A stretch of DNA of 64,000 nt from Stercorarius parasiticus. Lineage: Eukaryota; Chordata; Aves; Charadriiformes; Stercorariidae. The stretch covers positions 165,993 through 229,992 of the forward strand of contig VWZL01002017.1 in NCBI GenBank assembly GCA_013396915.1, written 5' to 3'. The position numbers were made by a program, and so were the translations under genes. Under the pieces are notes generated by a model. It saw only the letters and a program-made list of their open reading frames with translations, searched no databases and was not told the DNA's origin. Every line of letters begins with the position of its first letter. Within the stretch, counting starts at the first letter, position 1. Positions 35,401 through 49,114 of the stretch are shown here, piece by piece.

Positions 35401-38400
35401 CCCAGAGCAGGAAGCCTCAGAAGCGAAAGACCGAGGCAAACGCCTTTGAAGACGCAATAAAATGTGAGCATAGTGGATTCTCTGGTGAGGAGATCCAGGA
35501 CAGATAAGCAAGATTTCAGCATGCCTCACCTCATGGGGTTCTTCCTTTCCTTTTAGCAAAAGGTAAGGAGAAGGGCTTCTCTCTCTGTTGCCACCTTCCT
35601 GCTGCTGCTGGCAAAGCTCATTTTTTTAAGTTAAGAATATGTACTTTTATTTAACCAGGTAAAGGTTTTATACAGCTGGGGCTTGCTCTTGTATTATTGG
35701 GGGCTTAGTGATTTCCTAATACCGGAATTAGTTGTCTAACAATGGGAGCTGGACAAATTCCTCGGCCTTTCTTCCGAAGTACGGACCCGGCAAAAGCTAT
35801 CAGAAACTCGGATAAAGAAAATCCCCCGTTATTAGCCTGAGCGGGTTTTATGTCCACCGCAAGCATTCACCTGTTTGTGAAAGGGCGATGGCAACAAGTC
35901 ACTTCAAGGGTCACGGCATTTTCAAATGGAAGAGCGAGCAGGGGCACCAGTTTGGAGGCTCTTGTAACAGAATACACTCATAATGCACTTCTTTTTTTGG
36001 TATAAGAATCTCATCTTTTTTTAATGTCTTCTGCTCAATTTCAAAATAGCATGTCCTTCTGAAAATAAGCCAGATTTTTTAAAAGCAGCTTCAGACTGGA
36101 GGGCTTAATGAGGCAATTTCCTTGCAGCCAGGCTTGGGGAAGGAAGGGTGGTGACATGCGGAACGTATGGCCTGAGCATCTGGAGCCAACTTCGTCTGTT
36201 TCTAAATAGCCTTATATATGATCATTTACGCTGTTATGGAAACTTCTGATGGTCAGTACGATGTTTCATTTAATGTATGAAGAGGCTAAAATCTCCAGGT
36301 AATCCTACAGAGCAATGGGTCATTTCTGATGTCTTCACTTTGTACATAAAACCAATGAAGATGCCCAGACTGGAATCATCAGTTTGCATAGATTTTATTT
36401 CACGCGGGAATCCACAGGCCACTGATTTATTTTTTCTGCCATGTGTTAGCTCTGGTCTACACTTAACATTTTGACCTTAAAATAATGTACCACGGAATTC
36501 TTTAAAATAAAGAACACTACGGTGAAATGACCAGCATGTTGCATTCAGCATGGAATAGCTTCCCAAAAAAGTGTTGCTATTTGCATACTAAAACTCAGTT
36601 TTTTGTTAGTCTGAGTAACACATTCTGTTTCATTAGTCTTGTCTATGAAGCATCCATTCAGGAGCTGAAATTGCCTGGTGAGCATCAACCAAAAATGGTG
36701 AAAGCTTTACTTTGCAGGTTGTCAAGTTCTACTATCAAAATCTAATAAGGGAAAAAAAAAAACCAGCCCACCGCCAGATTCATGCGGGAACCCCATTTAT
36801 GCAGCAAAACCATCTGGAACACACCAGCCGATGCAGCCCAAACTCTCCAATACCGATGATGGAATTCACAAATTCGTCCACCTGAGGGCTGCGGCTGTGC
36901 GTTCGTTAATCCCGGCTCTGCGCACTATCCCATCAGCCAGCCACCCTCGTTTGCTGAAGATCAGGCACAGGCCCGCGGCACCGCTTCTGCCGAGGTGTTC
37001 AGGTCACACAACGGGTTCTTACCGTGGTAGCTGCAGGGCAACAGATGACACGCGGCACAGCACAACGTCAGAGAGCTGTGGGCAGATTTGAGCAACGTCT
37101 TTCATGCCAGATGAGATGCCAACTAAACCTGTCAATGGCTTTCTTAATAAACTGGAATTGGCGGAAGAAGTACACACCTGGCCAATGCGACGTGCTCGCA
37201 CTCCGACATGAAAAATCCTAAAATCACATATGCTGTGCACTTGAACCACTGTCTCAGTCCATGACTAGCTTTAAGACATGCCAAGTGCACCAGCTGGGTA
37301 GTACCTCACAGGTGAAAGGAAAATGAAAAAGAATTTATTATGAGTATCTTATCAGCTCAATTGTCACAGTGTGAGACAGCAAGTGGATTATTTTATAGAT
37401 GGGGCTACCACTTCTGTTTGCTTTACTGGAACTTTCTGTCAATCCAAAATTTGTGACACAATAGAAAAAATACAAGAAACCTATCAGGACAAACAGCTCA
37501 GCCTTCCCATGACGCAGTGTTTTTAACTTCTCCAAGTTTCATGTGGATTTGCTGCATGTTTACATATTTTACTGGTGGACTTTCATTTTGCAAGCTCTAG
37601 ATAGCACTGACAAGAGAAAACTAAAGCTTTAAAAAACATATAAAGGGAAAAAAATATGAATTGCACTATTTTCAGCACATCTTCTTTGAAAGAACACTAC
37701 AATACACTGAAGTAATGGCCCTAGATTTTGCAATACGGTGACCAGGCCATTCCTTCAGAATATTGTAGCGTTGCCTGTGTTGATTTTATAAAAAAGTTTT
37801 TATCTATGTGTCACATGGATCAACTTCCCCATTCTTCTATATGGTCTAGTAGTTTTAATGATTAAAATAGTTCAGGTACTTTCCATTCCATAGTTTTATT
37901 TTTACTTCAGCATATACAGAACTAAAAAGGCGATTAACTTTTGGTTTGGTTTTTTTCTGAAACTTTTTCATCCCTGGGTGATTCTACTAGCACACGTGAA
38001 ATGCATTCGCAGGAAAAGAAATGCTTTTCTATGTCCGATGAGGAGTATCCTCGTGGCTTTGACGGAAATGCTGGCAGTGAAAATGACTGGAAGGAGGAAT
38101 CAGCAGTGCTATGGCAGGATCTACTTATTCAAGCCAGTAATGATTGAGGATTTCTATTTCCATTCATTATAATCTGGAAGGTAAGCACAAGCACTAGGAA
38201 AGATCCTGCAGAATATTATACGTAGTTTATTTTCTTGAACTTTTCAACACCTCTGTAATATATATATATATGCCCTATACTGCCCCCCAGCTTTCAGTTT
38301 TAAACCGATGTTTATAGTGCATTGGTAAGCTATTAGGGGAGGCATCCCACTCAACTCAACCAACAGGCTCTTGCTTTGCACTGCTCATTACTGGGATTTT

Positions 38401-41330
38401 CAGTCCTGACTGCTCTGAGCTCCAGGACTACCTCATCGTGACCCACACAGCCTGTTGCCCGAGCTTTACTGAGTTAAACAGGTGCAAGACATCCTCTCCA
38501 TCTTGCAAGATCATGGCTGGACTGATAAACCAAAAAAAAAAAAAAAAAAAAAANGGGGGGGGAAGAGTATTGAAAAAAACATTTTATAGGTGTTATTACT
38601 AACTTGGCTTGGGTTTCTGCCATAGACTTTAGCTAGCCATTTTCAAGTCTTCCTTGGCACCCCATCCAAACTCAAGCTGATAGATGGTACCTTTCGGATG
38701 ACAACGGTCTCTGCATCAGATCCCGCAGCAACTGAGTAGCAGTTCACCACCTTTTCCACAAAGAGAAAGATCACTCCTGTCAAACGCTGATAGTGGAGGG
38801 CTATCACAAGAAGGTAAACTATTACAGCCACGCATCGTTTCTCTCTTTCTCCACTTTGAATCAATTCAGAGCTTCTGTGACCGTAAGGGGACTTCGGCTG
38901 CCTACTGATTGCACCTACTCCCACGATGACAACCACTCTAAAAAAGATTTAAAGCACCAGAATTAATTTCACAGCCAGGCAGGGCTGAGAAGTGATCCAC
39001 ACTGGATCCACACTGGTCACGTAACACCCAGGACTGCCGGACCGTGTGGCCCTTGTGCCAGCAACCACCATAGCTTCGCCGCTCCCTGACGCCAGCAGGC
39101 AGGGAGGCATGCCCTGGCAGAAGTCATGAACTTAGCTCTGGTCTCTTCCACGGTGCCTCAGGACATAGCGCTTTTTGTATTGTGATTTTTAGATTGCCCT
39201 TTTGCATCTGAGTTTTGGTCTTGCCTTCGAGAAGAAATAAGAAAGCTTAGCCCTGCGAGCTTCCTGAGGGGTACATGGAAACTGGTCTGAGCCTTGCAGC
39301 CACCCAGCTGTTGCTCATCCAAGATGCCACTCATTCGGGAATACCAGTATCCAGGGAAAATGCATTATGGCGGCATTTAAGGAAGAAATCAAGGACTGCA
39401 AAACCACTGCTTAACAAATTTTAATTCTGTTAAATTTAAATACCGCTTAACCATTGACAAGATCTTAGCTTTCTGGTGAGGTGTTGTGCATCAGCAACGA
39501 CAGAACACGTAAGGTTGGCACCAGCCAAAGCCTGATCCAGCTGAACAGCTTTGATCAGAGCAGTGAGAAACGACTGAAGAGAGGCAACACTATCTCGGAG
39601 CCCCTACCTGGGCCGCATGGACATCCAGCTGCCAGGAGCACAGCATGGTAACCCCGCGAAGGTCGGCAGGGATGGGCACGCCTGCCCTCCCACCACAGCC
39701 CAAGCTGTGCCCAGCTCAGGCCAACGGCATGGCACAGCCATGAAATCCTCTGCAACGCCACGGCTGAGGACAATCCCGCTCAGTGACTGAGCGGGCCATT
39801 TCTCAAGGGCTTTCAAAAGCCAAACTGCAACCCTACTCTCCTTTACAACCAGCAGCAGCAGAATAACAGTACAGCTGCTGTTATATATAACATATGCATA
39901 CAAATGATGCAAAATAATGAGCTATAACTCTACCGGATACTTCTTGACGCTCCTGCGTTTCCTGACCAGACTTAGGAGCCTGGATCCAAACCCTGGGTGC
40001 TTCACTGAGCGCTCGAAGTCCCAAAGCTGGGAACGCTGCAAAAGCCTTCTGGCATTTTTGTGTTAAAGGGTGGTTGGTTTTCCACATATACATTAATTAT
40101 TTCACAAAATTACTTCACAATTAACTGTTAACGCCCCCGATCTCTTCCTCTTTCTTAAAACTAATTGCAAAAGGGAACCCAGAAAACCAGGACTGTTTTT
40201 AGGTGCAGGACCTGGTATGATAAATGGGAAGGATGCTGGAAGTATCTGAAGTGACAATACCGCTCACCGGTCATGTATGCATTGCTTGGATAATCGAAGA
40301 AAGCAGCAATCAGACATGCATTAAAGAGTCAGGATTTACATAAATTCCAGCGTGGAACGTGTCATCTGCACTCCTAAACACAAAAGACGGCTGGATTCCT
40401 CTGCTGGTTCACATTTAAGCCCCAATTCAAACCTCTCTAAAGCACATGCTTCATTGTTGACATAAACAGGGATTCCTTCCCAAAGCGGGGCTTTCGTGTG
40501 CTGAGCGCTGGCCTTTAGCTCGCCGACTTTCTCCAAAACAAGAGCCTGAAAAGCTGCTGTGGGAATATCATGGCCATTTCCTACATTTACTGTATCTCAG
40601 TGATCTCACATCTAATGGACACAGTTTAAAAACAGAAATATTTTCCTTCCTAAATGTGTCTATTTTTGCTACTGTAACAGAGAGCACCAATTACAGATAA
40701 GTGTCTATGCCTCTGTTTTTCCATCTGCAAGTACAGAAAATAGTAATTTGCTGTTCCAAAGGGCATTTCATGCAAACTAATGAGGACATCTTGCTTTAAA
40801 AAAACAAATTAAAATCTTATCTATGCCACAATTTCTCCACTTACTATTGCTACATTATTGTAATAATGCAATATATAAGATGACTAACATTAAGCATCTG
40901 AAAGATGGCACATTTTTCTCTGCAATTTTTTGGTCTTTTCAGCACTTTCAACAGTCTACTTTCTAGATTCAGTTCCACTGTTTGCTTCAACAGTCAGTCT
41001 GTTGGTTTCCTGTTGCTCATGTGGGTATTTCTCATAGCAACAGGAGAGAACAATGTTTTCAGAACTGGAAAAAGTGACAGTAAAGCCAAAACGCTGGCAG
41101 GACGATCCAGGGCCAGATGCCATGCTCAAAATTCTACTCCCTACTTTGATGTGGCTTGGGATTTCAAGTTGATCACCTCTCTCTAACAGGTATACTTTGC
41201 AAATGTAAAAAGCTGTGAATTTACCTTGCCGTAAAAAATGCCACGAGCGTTAACTGAAAAAGGTGATTTTAAAAAAAGCTGCAACAACCCGCCTACATTA
41301 CAGAAAGCTGGATGAGCTGTGCAAGGATCC
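32489..41330 (-). other. CCND2: CCND2 intron 4, first part
   Basis: Intron sequence with no recognised exon or young repeat. A poly-A tract, one N (38554) and a G run adjoin at about 38532-38562, and a short TA repeat lies near 38260-38272. Scattered GC-rich stretches contain open frames that do not resemble proteins. Confidence 0.7.
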
Positions 41331-41505
41331 CCCGCCGGAGGTCGGGGCCAAGGCTCCGACTGGACTATCTATGGCCAGTCCGCAAGCTCCTCCGGCGGCA
41401 ATGCTGGGGCCGCGGAGCTGGTTCCTCGGGGGGCCTGGCTTCCTCGGCGCGCTGGCCGAGGCTGTATTTATGAATGGATCTGACGGAACTCCGCCATGAG
41501 CCCGT
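41331..41505. other. Isolated CpG-rich patch inside CCND2 intron 4
   Basis: About 17 CpG dinucleotides in roughly 175 bases (for example CTCCTCCGGCGGC, GGGGCCGCGGAGC and CTCGGCGCGCTGGCCGAG), within AT-rich intron DNA. No known repeat or exon is recognised. It could be an orphan CpG island with promoter or enhancer activity, or a decayed GC-rich insertion. Confidence 0.65.
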
Positions 41506-42519
41506 GGTGTAACTGCATCACCCCATTGTTGCTACACACGCACAGCACTCACTGGGGAACAAAAAGCTGAATGAAGCGGAGCAGCTGCCAACTCAGGCAA
41601 AGACAACTTAGGAAACTATCTCATTCTTCCTTTCTTTTGGAGGCTATTTTGTCTGTTGTTTCCTTGCATACAAAATGTGGTCTGCAACAAATAAGGCAGG
41701 ATAAGATACAGCGAGTCCTGTTACTTGGTTCCAAAACCACAGGCCCTAAACACTACAAAAGAGGGGATAAATGGTGTGTGTGCTGTAGGGACAATGTTCA
41801 AATGCTATCCATCAAAGATAGATTTCCATGATTTTACACTGTGGCTCAAGAGAAACTGAATTCTTCAGTGTGGTGGTTCTGAACATTGTTTCTGTGGAGA
41901 AATTTGCAGGGATCTTTATGAAGGGGCTTTTCAGACCTTGGGGGGGAAAAAAAAAATCGCAGTACTGACACATGTAGCACATTTAGGTGGAGATATTTTA
42001 AATGACATTTATTATGGATCCAGTCTTCAAAACAGCCTGACTCCACATTTTCAAGGGCCCACAGCCAACTGTTTCGACAAGACTTTAAGAAAAGCTTGGT
42101 TCCTTTTTTTCTTTCTACCTCAGGCCCTTAAATATGCTTTGGATTTTCAAAACAACTCAATACACAACAGTTCCCATCTGGGAACAGACTTTTAAAAAGG
42201 ACTTGTGCCCACGTACAAACCTACATGTCAGCTCTGCCTGAAAACCTTTTACCTGCTGCTGATGCTGGGGAAGACGGATGCAACCGTGAGAGCTGGGCTC
42301 TAGGAAGAAGATGCTCCTTACGTGCACATACAATCCTCACTGTCACACACAGTGAACCCGGCTAGCCCTTCTGGCAGCTATGGTGCTACAGAGTTCATCA
42401 CACAAACAGCTATTAACCAGCTTAATTTGGGATCTAACCTTGCCAGCTTTTGTCAATGATGTAAGCCTGAACCCATTTTTAATACGGGATAATCATTTCT
42501 ATGTTTCAGTGCACTCAGC
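41506..42519 (-). other. CCND2: CCND2 intron 4, middle part
   Basis: No feature recognised beyond short A and G runs near 41940-41956. Confidence 0.6.
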
Positions 42520-42592
42520 CTCATAGAAGGAGGTTGGAAGAGACCTCTGGAGGTCACGTAACACAACCCTCTGCTCAAAGTACAGTTATCTT
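42520..42592 (-). mobile_element. Degenerate CR1 3'-end fragment
   Basis: TCATAGAAGGAGGTTGGAAG, then GACCTCTGGAGGTCACGTAA, matches the reverse complement of a CR1 3' end with several substitutions. An old copy. Confidence 0.7.
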
Positions 42593-43059
42593 TAAAACTT
42601 AATTGTGTGTCTAATTCTCACTGAATATAGCCTCCAAAGTTCTGGCCCAAGGTGCTTTGTAACAGGTAAAGACCTCATCTACCCACACGTGCAGTAGCTT
42701 CTTGAGCTCCACAGAAACCTTAATGTATTTCTCCTCCACAAGAAAATCTGGGGTACCAGAGAACGGAAGGGTTCAGGACAGACTCAAGGGAGATGCAAGC
42801 AGTAGCCAGGCCAGGGCATGCACGCCCCACACATGATTTGTGAGAAGGCTCCCAGGCATGGCCAGAGAGGCGGTTTCCAGATGCAGGGACAGCAAGCTGA
42901 CACACTGAACTCGCCTGCTCTTCCAGGAGGTGAGGAGATAGATTTGCCCCAGATGGGTCTGTGGCAAAGCGAAATACGGATTGCAAGGTCTTAAAATGTG
43001 CCCTACTTGTTCAGCTATCCTTCCTCACATCCCGTAATTGTACACGGCAGGGATGTTCG

Positions 43060-43142
43060 CATCCTCCTCTGAAGCATCTGGCTCACCGGGGACAGGATAC
43101 TGCACACACTGGAGTGCTGGTCTGGGATGCTATGGAAATTCC
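43060..43142 (+). mobile_element. Ancient CR1-type remnant
   Basis: GAAGCATCTGGCTCACCGGG, then GACAGGATACTGCACACACT and CTGGTCTGGGATGCTATGG, follows the order of the 3' region of old amniote CR1 elements (CATCTGG, GAGACAGGATACTGG, GGTCTGACCCAGTATGG). Very diverged. Confidence 0.5.
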
Positions 43143-45708
43143 TGACTTCCCGAGTTGTTTATTTTTCCATTGCAATGACCCACCAAGAGATGCACAGAGA
43201 GCTCAGCGCGCTTCCTGTGAGTAGGTCTGTTAACTCTTTGCACACCAGCCTCTCCTCTCCTCTTCAAGAAACAGCAAAGGAAGTATTCCCACCCTCCAGC
43301 AGCAAAACGGCTTGGACATCCCCATCCTGCAGAGCTGTGTGAAGCTGTGTGGGACTAGCTCTTAACAAGTCTTTGGGACAAATAACGGTCAGAAAAGGCA
43401 ATTCAGAAATACCATGCAGAGCGACTTTCACTACCCATAAGGCTGCTGAGCTTCTCCGATTCTCCAAGAGCAGCTCCCTGGTGTTTATTTTGGTAGGTGG
43501 AAGGAGTAATGAAACCGAGGTTTGCATGGCCTCGTTGTCACTGTCTCTTCAGACTGCGATTCAACCTTCACCAAATGGCCCAGGGCAGCTATTTATCAAA
43601 AATAACTGTTATGCCTAGAATGACACTGGCAGGATGCCTTGTACCATCATCTCGGTCTGGAGCGTTGCTATGGATTCACACAAGGAGAGCTGACACCAAT
43701 GTGTTTTTGAAAGAAACACTCGTGTGTCGGTTGTCTGCTTACCCAACAGCTGGGTTCTAAATTAAATGCTGCTTACTAATAACATATTTTTGGTCTCATT
43801 CTTAATGAAACATCCATTAAAAACATTATAGCACTAAATGCCAAACTCTAGTCTCAGTTACACCACTGTAAATCTAAAATAACTCCATTGACTTCAGCCT
43901 CTTGGTTTATGCTGCTATTTCCTAGCAAACAGACAGCACCCTCAAATTATCATTATAAAACAGTAAAAGTTCAGAAAAGCTCATTGCAGTTAAGCTGCAT
44001 CAGGATTTCATTATCATTCTCTATTTTCATACCCTTGCAACTCTGAAGCTGAAATTTTTCATGCTTCACCTCAGACGGTGACATTTTTTGGAAAGCCAAC
44101 GAGAAAGTCCCATCATCTGTTTCCATGCTAAGCAATCATGCACTCCAAAAAAAAAAAAAAAAGATGCAGAAGCAGCCCAGGACCCTCTGGAGCTCATCTC
44201 TATGCTGTTTCCTGTGGGCTACCAGGAGGCACGGAGCAGGGGCAAAAAGTTTTCTCTCTGCAGAACGGTAATTTCTGTGAGCTCCCTCCTTTTCCACTGC
44301 GTGATGCTCCTGAAGCCTAGGAGCTCTCGTTTCTTCCTCTTCCCCAACCTCCCCTTTGAAAACAAAATCATTCACACAGCGATAATGAATTAATTGTGTT
44401 GCTGCAGGAAGAGCTCTCAGGCATCAGAAATTAGGAAGTGAGAGAACTGAAGCTGTTCATCCAACTTCAATTAAGTCCCAGCGTAAAATATGTTACAATA
44501 GTCTTTACTCTTCATGAACACAGCCTGGGGCTAACTCTTACACAATCTAGCCAGTACATTTTTTCCAACAATACATTTTACAGATGAGGCTGGTATTACT
44601 ACCTATTGCTAAGACTGCCCGATACTTCTCTGAGACCTTCTTTTCAGTTGCTTATCTCTCTCTCAAGCTTTAACATGTGGGATGAAATTTTCCAGCCCTG
44701 GGCCCTGACTCCAACCCACAAGTCACAGGGAAAGCATCTACCAAAATATTTCTCCTGTTTCCAAATAGCTGGCTAATGAAAAATACATTATTTTGCCCAA
44801 GTTAAAAATTCTGGCCACCTTTGGTTGGGCTGAAACTTCAAAGCTTGCAGAAGACAGACTTTTGAGTTACGGCCACCTCTGTCACAACAACAGGAACATC
44901 TTGAAAAAATGAAAGCGCCTCTAACTTCTGCAAAGACTTACATTTTTTAGTGATTAAATTATCCAGAAGCACCTTTTGTCCCAAGCATGCCCTGCATCGG
45001 GGGCTGTGAGACTCTACCCTCAGCGGTCTGTGCTGTGGTGGGGTGAGACCAGGAGCAAAGGGAAGACGGCTTGTCTCTATCCAGTGCCGACAGGCTCTTG
45101 GAGAGGATGTCACCAGTAAAATGTTAAGAGTTCTTTGTTATTCAGGAAGAGTGATTTTTATTTTTTTTTCCCCAAAGGCATATATGGTCAGCCACACTTG
45201 GGAAGATTTTCACCAGGATGGCAAAAAGCACATTTCTGATAAAAACCCATCTGCTAATTTTCAAAGAAAAGGCGTGAAGAAATTTTCAATGCAAAAACCA
45301 CCTTTTTTTCTTCTAACCACTCAAGAACTATTAAGCTGTTTTGGCAGGTATTTTCTCTCAGACTAAAACCAATCAGGACAGAAACATTCAGCACGAGAGA
45401 TAAAGTTTGTCCAATCTGCAAAATGCTGCAAAAAGGCCTCATACTAAGAAGTGCTGAGATGCCTGGGAAAGCTTCAGGTATCTCCTATAATAAAGACCAT
45501 GAGCTTTAAGTGTGTATCAATAAATATCAAATGAAGAGAATCCAGAAAAAACTCCCAAGAGAGCAAAAAAAGCCATGTATTCCCCCTCAAAAACGGTCAT
45601 GTGTAATATGCTCACAAGTTGCTGAGGAAGTCAATTAACATGGGCTCTACCAGACCAAGGAGAAAGAAAATGCCACCAGAAAGACACCCTACTGTGACTT
45701 TTCTTCTG
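43143..45708 (-). other. CCND2: CCND2 intron 4, further part
   Basis: No exon seen. A stretch at about 43850-43905 (GTTACACCACTGTAAATCTA, then AACTCCATTGACTTCAG) resembles one arm of an old palindromic amniote repeat. A poly-A tract lies at about 44148-44162. Confidence 0.5.
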
Positions 45709-45850
45709 TCATAGAATCATAGAATGTGTTCGGTTGGAAGGGACCTTCACAGGTCACCTAGTCCAACCCCGCTGCAGTAAGCAGGGACATCTTTAACTAG
45801 ATCAGATTGCTGAGAGCCTCATCAAGCCTGGCCTTGACAAGCCTTTACCA
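45709..45850 (-). mobile_element. CR1 3'-end fragment
   Basis: The plus strand begins TCATAGAATCATAGAATGTG, then CGGTTGGAAGGGACCTTCAC and CTAGTCCAACCCCGCTGCAG, the reverse complement of a CR1 3' terminus. Truncated near 45850. Confidence 0.9.
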
Positions 45851-48800
45851 ACATCACCAGTACGCCGACCGAGCATGGGAAGAGTCAGCTGGGATCCCGA
45901 TTCAAGCAGGGCTTCACAGGTGAAGCAGCAAAGCACCCGCCAGCAACCAGAAAGAAACACATGGAGAGGTGCAATAGGAAAACCCGTGGGTGTAATTTCC
46001 CCCATAAGGAGCGTCTATGCAAGCGACCAGCTGCATCTAGCTTTGTGAGACCTTCTGAACATGGCCCCATGCATGAAGGTAGCCAAGGAAGGGATTACTG
46101 CGGTAAGGGCCGCATCAGGAAGGGATGCTCAAAATCTCTTTGCTAGCAAAAATGATAAGTAAAGGAGGGAAATGGTCTTCCCTGTGACCACGGAATTGAG
46201 GCTAAGTATCTTGCAATGACATAACCCGTATGGCTCACGTGTTGAGCTCACTTGTCCTCACCTAAGAGCTGAGTATTGTCAGCACCATGATGCCACTGCA
46301 ACGCAAACCTGCCCATGCTGAAAAAGAGCAAGGAGGGATAAGACCCTTGTAACTGCACAGGGAAACTCTTAGACAAGATGAAGAACTACCCTGAAAACCC
46401 TCTGGCATCTCCAGAAAGATAGAACCCAGGTACTTCATGGTTGATCAAAACCCACCAAACACCTCAAATACAGCAGCACGGGATACCTTCATATTACCCT
46501 TCTGAGAAGTGCTAAAATACTGCGGAAACAATATCAGAAGTTTGTCTGGAGCTCACCAACATGGGGAACGTGGTCTACTGATGGAAAGACTGCATCGTTC
46601 CCACTCCCATTTGTGTTCCCATTCCTTACCCCCCCAGTCGTTCCCTTGCTCTCATCGTTATCCTTGTCCTGCGGACTACCAAGTCAAGTCCAGCAGGCTG
46701 CAATTTCTATAGCTGTAGTACAAGAAGCTCACAGACAATGATGGTTACAGATACCCTTCTCATCCCCATCTCCCGCTATGGTCCTGCCCTATGCCACTGT
46801 GCACAGCTCTCTCAGCTGTTTATGAGACTGTTCTTGGACATGTATCAGTGAACTCATCCGACTTAGAAACCAAGCAAGCTGCCCTGACACCCCAACTCCG
46901 AAACCACAAGTAGTCCTTCCCCCTTCTTTAAGCTGGATCAGTTCCGGGATGGGTTCAAAACACAAGGATATGAACAGTTGTGTGGGTACGCATGAGCAAA
47001 AACAAGCATGAAAATAATCATCAGCGAAGCAGGAGCTGCTTCATCTGACATCATCGTATAACAAGGAAAATTGTAGCGGTGGGGCACCAAACTTTCAGAC
47101 ACACCATGGAAGTTAAGACATGGAGTTAGACCAGAAGCTTTTAGTGGCTAGCACCCTTTTCCTAATTCTGTGGATACTCACAGCCTTGGCTGAAGACAGC
47201 ACCTTTGCTGACAAGATGTTAGTCTCTCCCTAAATCCTCGTCTTCCTCCACCTGGTTTCTAACGTCCCTCTCACATCTGCCCACTTGTCTCAAGAGTCCT
47301 CCCAGACACTTGCCGGAAGCAGCATCCAAAACTCATCATGTTACATCCAGTCAGACAAACATCCAAGGATCAGCCAATATCAGCACCAGTAACGGATAAT
47401 TCTTATTATCCGCATAAATGAAGTAAACTTAATGGCTTTATCCAGTCTAAATGTAACAACTGTACAAATAAGCTTTGTGCAATACCTGCACCAGGCCATG
47501 CAGCCTGAATTGTTATATAGGATTAGTCTTCTTGCACGTTCTTGCTGCTTACTGTAATGCATCACGACTGTTTCTCCACACTTTTTAAAAACAGACACGA
47601 AAGAGCAATTACCTGTGTAAAATTTTCATCTACACTGAAATAAATGTATGTTAAAATTTCTGCAGCTACTTGATTTACATTATAAGCATTCAGAATTGGA
47701 AATGTTCCTTTTTCTGTGCAAAACTCAGTTTCAATAAAAAGAAATGGGAAGCCCCAGAACTGCACTTGAAAATTATGATCAATATGATTGAAAGAAAAAA
47801 AAGAAATAACGGAATTCTTTCCTTTTTGTCAAACTGGACGATTCTTTTTTAACCAAAACGTAGAACATTTGTTGGAAAAAACAAACCCTTCTTTTGACAA
47901 TGTTATCACAGACCTTATGCACAGTGTATTTACTCTGCAAAGCAAAAGCAATAAAAGGATTTATGGTTAGCACATGTTAAGGACGGTGCATTGGAAGCTG
48001 ATACTTTTATGGTAAAGCATAGCTGTAGCTTATTAGTGGCCTGCATTTCAGAAAGCCTCACTCATTTTCTTTCCTTTTGAGTGAATTTCATCATGGCCAA
48101 ACATGTCAGCTTCACAAGAGATGAAAACTCCTGTTTATCCACAGACCAAGCAGTTTGGATTTGCAGGAGCATAAGCTCTTCCCGCAGCGTCCCACCGAGA
48201 CGGGGATGCAGCGGGAGAGGCACCAGCCCTCGGGGAAGGCACCCTGAGTGCTCCTTTCAGTCCTCCCAGCTTTCTGCTGAGACTGCCGAGCACAGCTACC
48301 AGGTCTGGGTTTTTCTGATGTCCCCACTAGAAGCCAACCCCCGATCAGCAAACTCACTTTTGAGTGAGCTTGAGCACCACTGAACTGCCATCAGATTCAC
48401 CTCTCCTACTGCCGACAGGACTTTCTGACAAGCCAAGAAATGCCCTTGGTGAGATGAGCTTAGTGAAAACCCAAACAGGCTGGGTTGCACCTGCCTCACA
48501 TTGTGCCAGTGCCAGAGGAATAGCTCATTACTCACTTCCTCCAAATGAAGGATTTTTAGATGACACCTCAATGAGGACCACAAGAGCAGTTTCAAGGTTG
48601 TGAACACAGGACCAGTGCACATACTGGTTTACCTTACGCCCCAGAGGATGCTGTCTGCCTGCTCGCCCCATTGCCCTGGGCAGCACCAAAGGTGGCTGCC
48701 CCATATAGCAAGCCTGACCATCAGCCACAGAAGGCAGAGCAGGCTCTCCCCACCAAGCTGCTGAACAAGGCGTGAATGAAAATTGATCCCAGGGGAGGCC

Positions 48801-48983
48801 AAGGAGCTTTGGACATCCAAAGCACTGCAAGCAAGGTGCCGTCTCCACACCTGCAACCCAGTTGCTCCGGGAGCTTCCCCCTCCTTTGCTCCACTGGGCT
48901 TTCAGGATCAAGCTGGGCTTGATAGCACGGTTCTCCACTGCACTCTCAGAAGTGAAAGAAGAAGAGGAATGCGGGACACTCAC
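45851..48983 (-). other. CCND2: CCND2 intron 4, exon-4-proximal part
   Basis: No exon or repeat recognised. The AT-rich stretch at about 47380-48000 could hold conserved non-coding sequence, but this cannot be decided by reading. Confidence 0.6.
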
Positions 48984-49114
48984 CACATCTATGTTTGTGA
49001 TCTTGGCCAGGAGGTCCGTGAACCTGTCCCCGTCATTGAGCTGAAGGCCACAGATGGCTGCTCCCACACTTCCAGTTGCTATCATTGATGGTGGGTACAG
49101 GGCAAAGTTAAAAT
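48984..49114 (-). CDS. CCND2: CCND2 coding exon 4
   Basis: This exon follows a TTCTTGCAG acceptor and ends at a GTGAGT donor. Its first two bases complete the Asp codon begun in exon 3, and 43 full codons follow: [62 protein letters not shown] is the conserved second cyclin-box helix region. Human exon 4 is 149 bases; this one is 131, so it is 18 bases (six codons) shorter but in frame. The missing residues fall between GLQ and LLAKIT, where human has a longer acidic/Ser-Leu-Thr loop. Splice sites and phases on both sides are intact. Confidence 0.96.

Noticed and set aside
38532..38562. Poly-A, N, poly-G junction as a processed-pseudogene tail
   Set aside because: No upstream gene-like sequence; more likely a homopolymer sequencing problem.
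40700..40775. MIR-like stretch (CCTCTGTTTTTCCATCTGC)
   Set aside because: Only a short match to the MIR core; too weak to list as a repeat.
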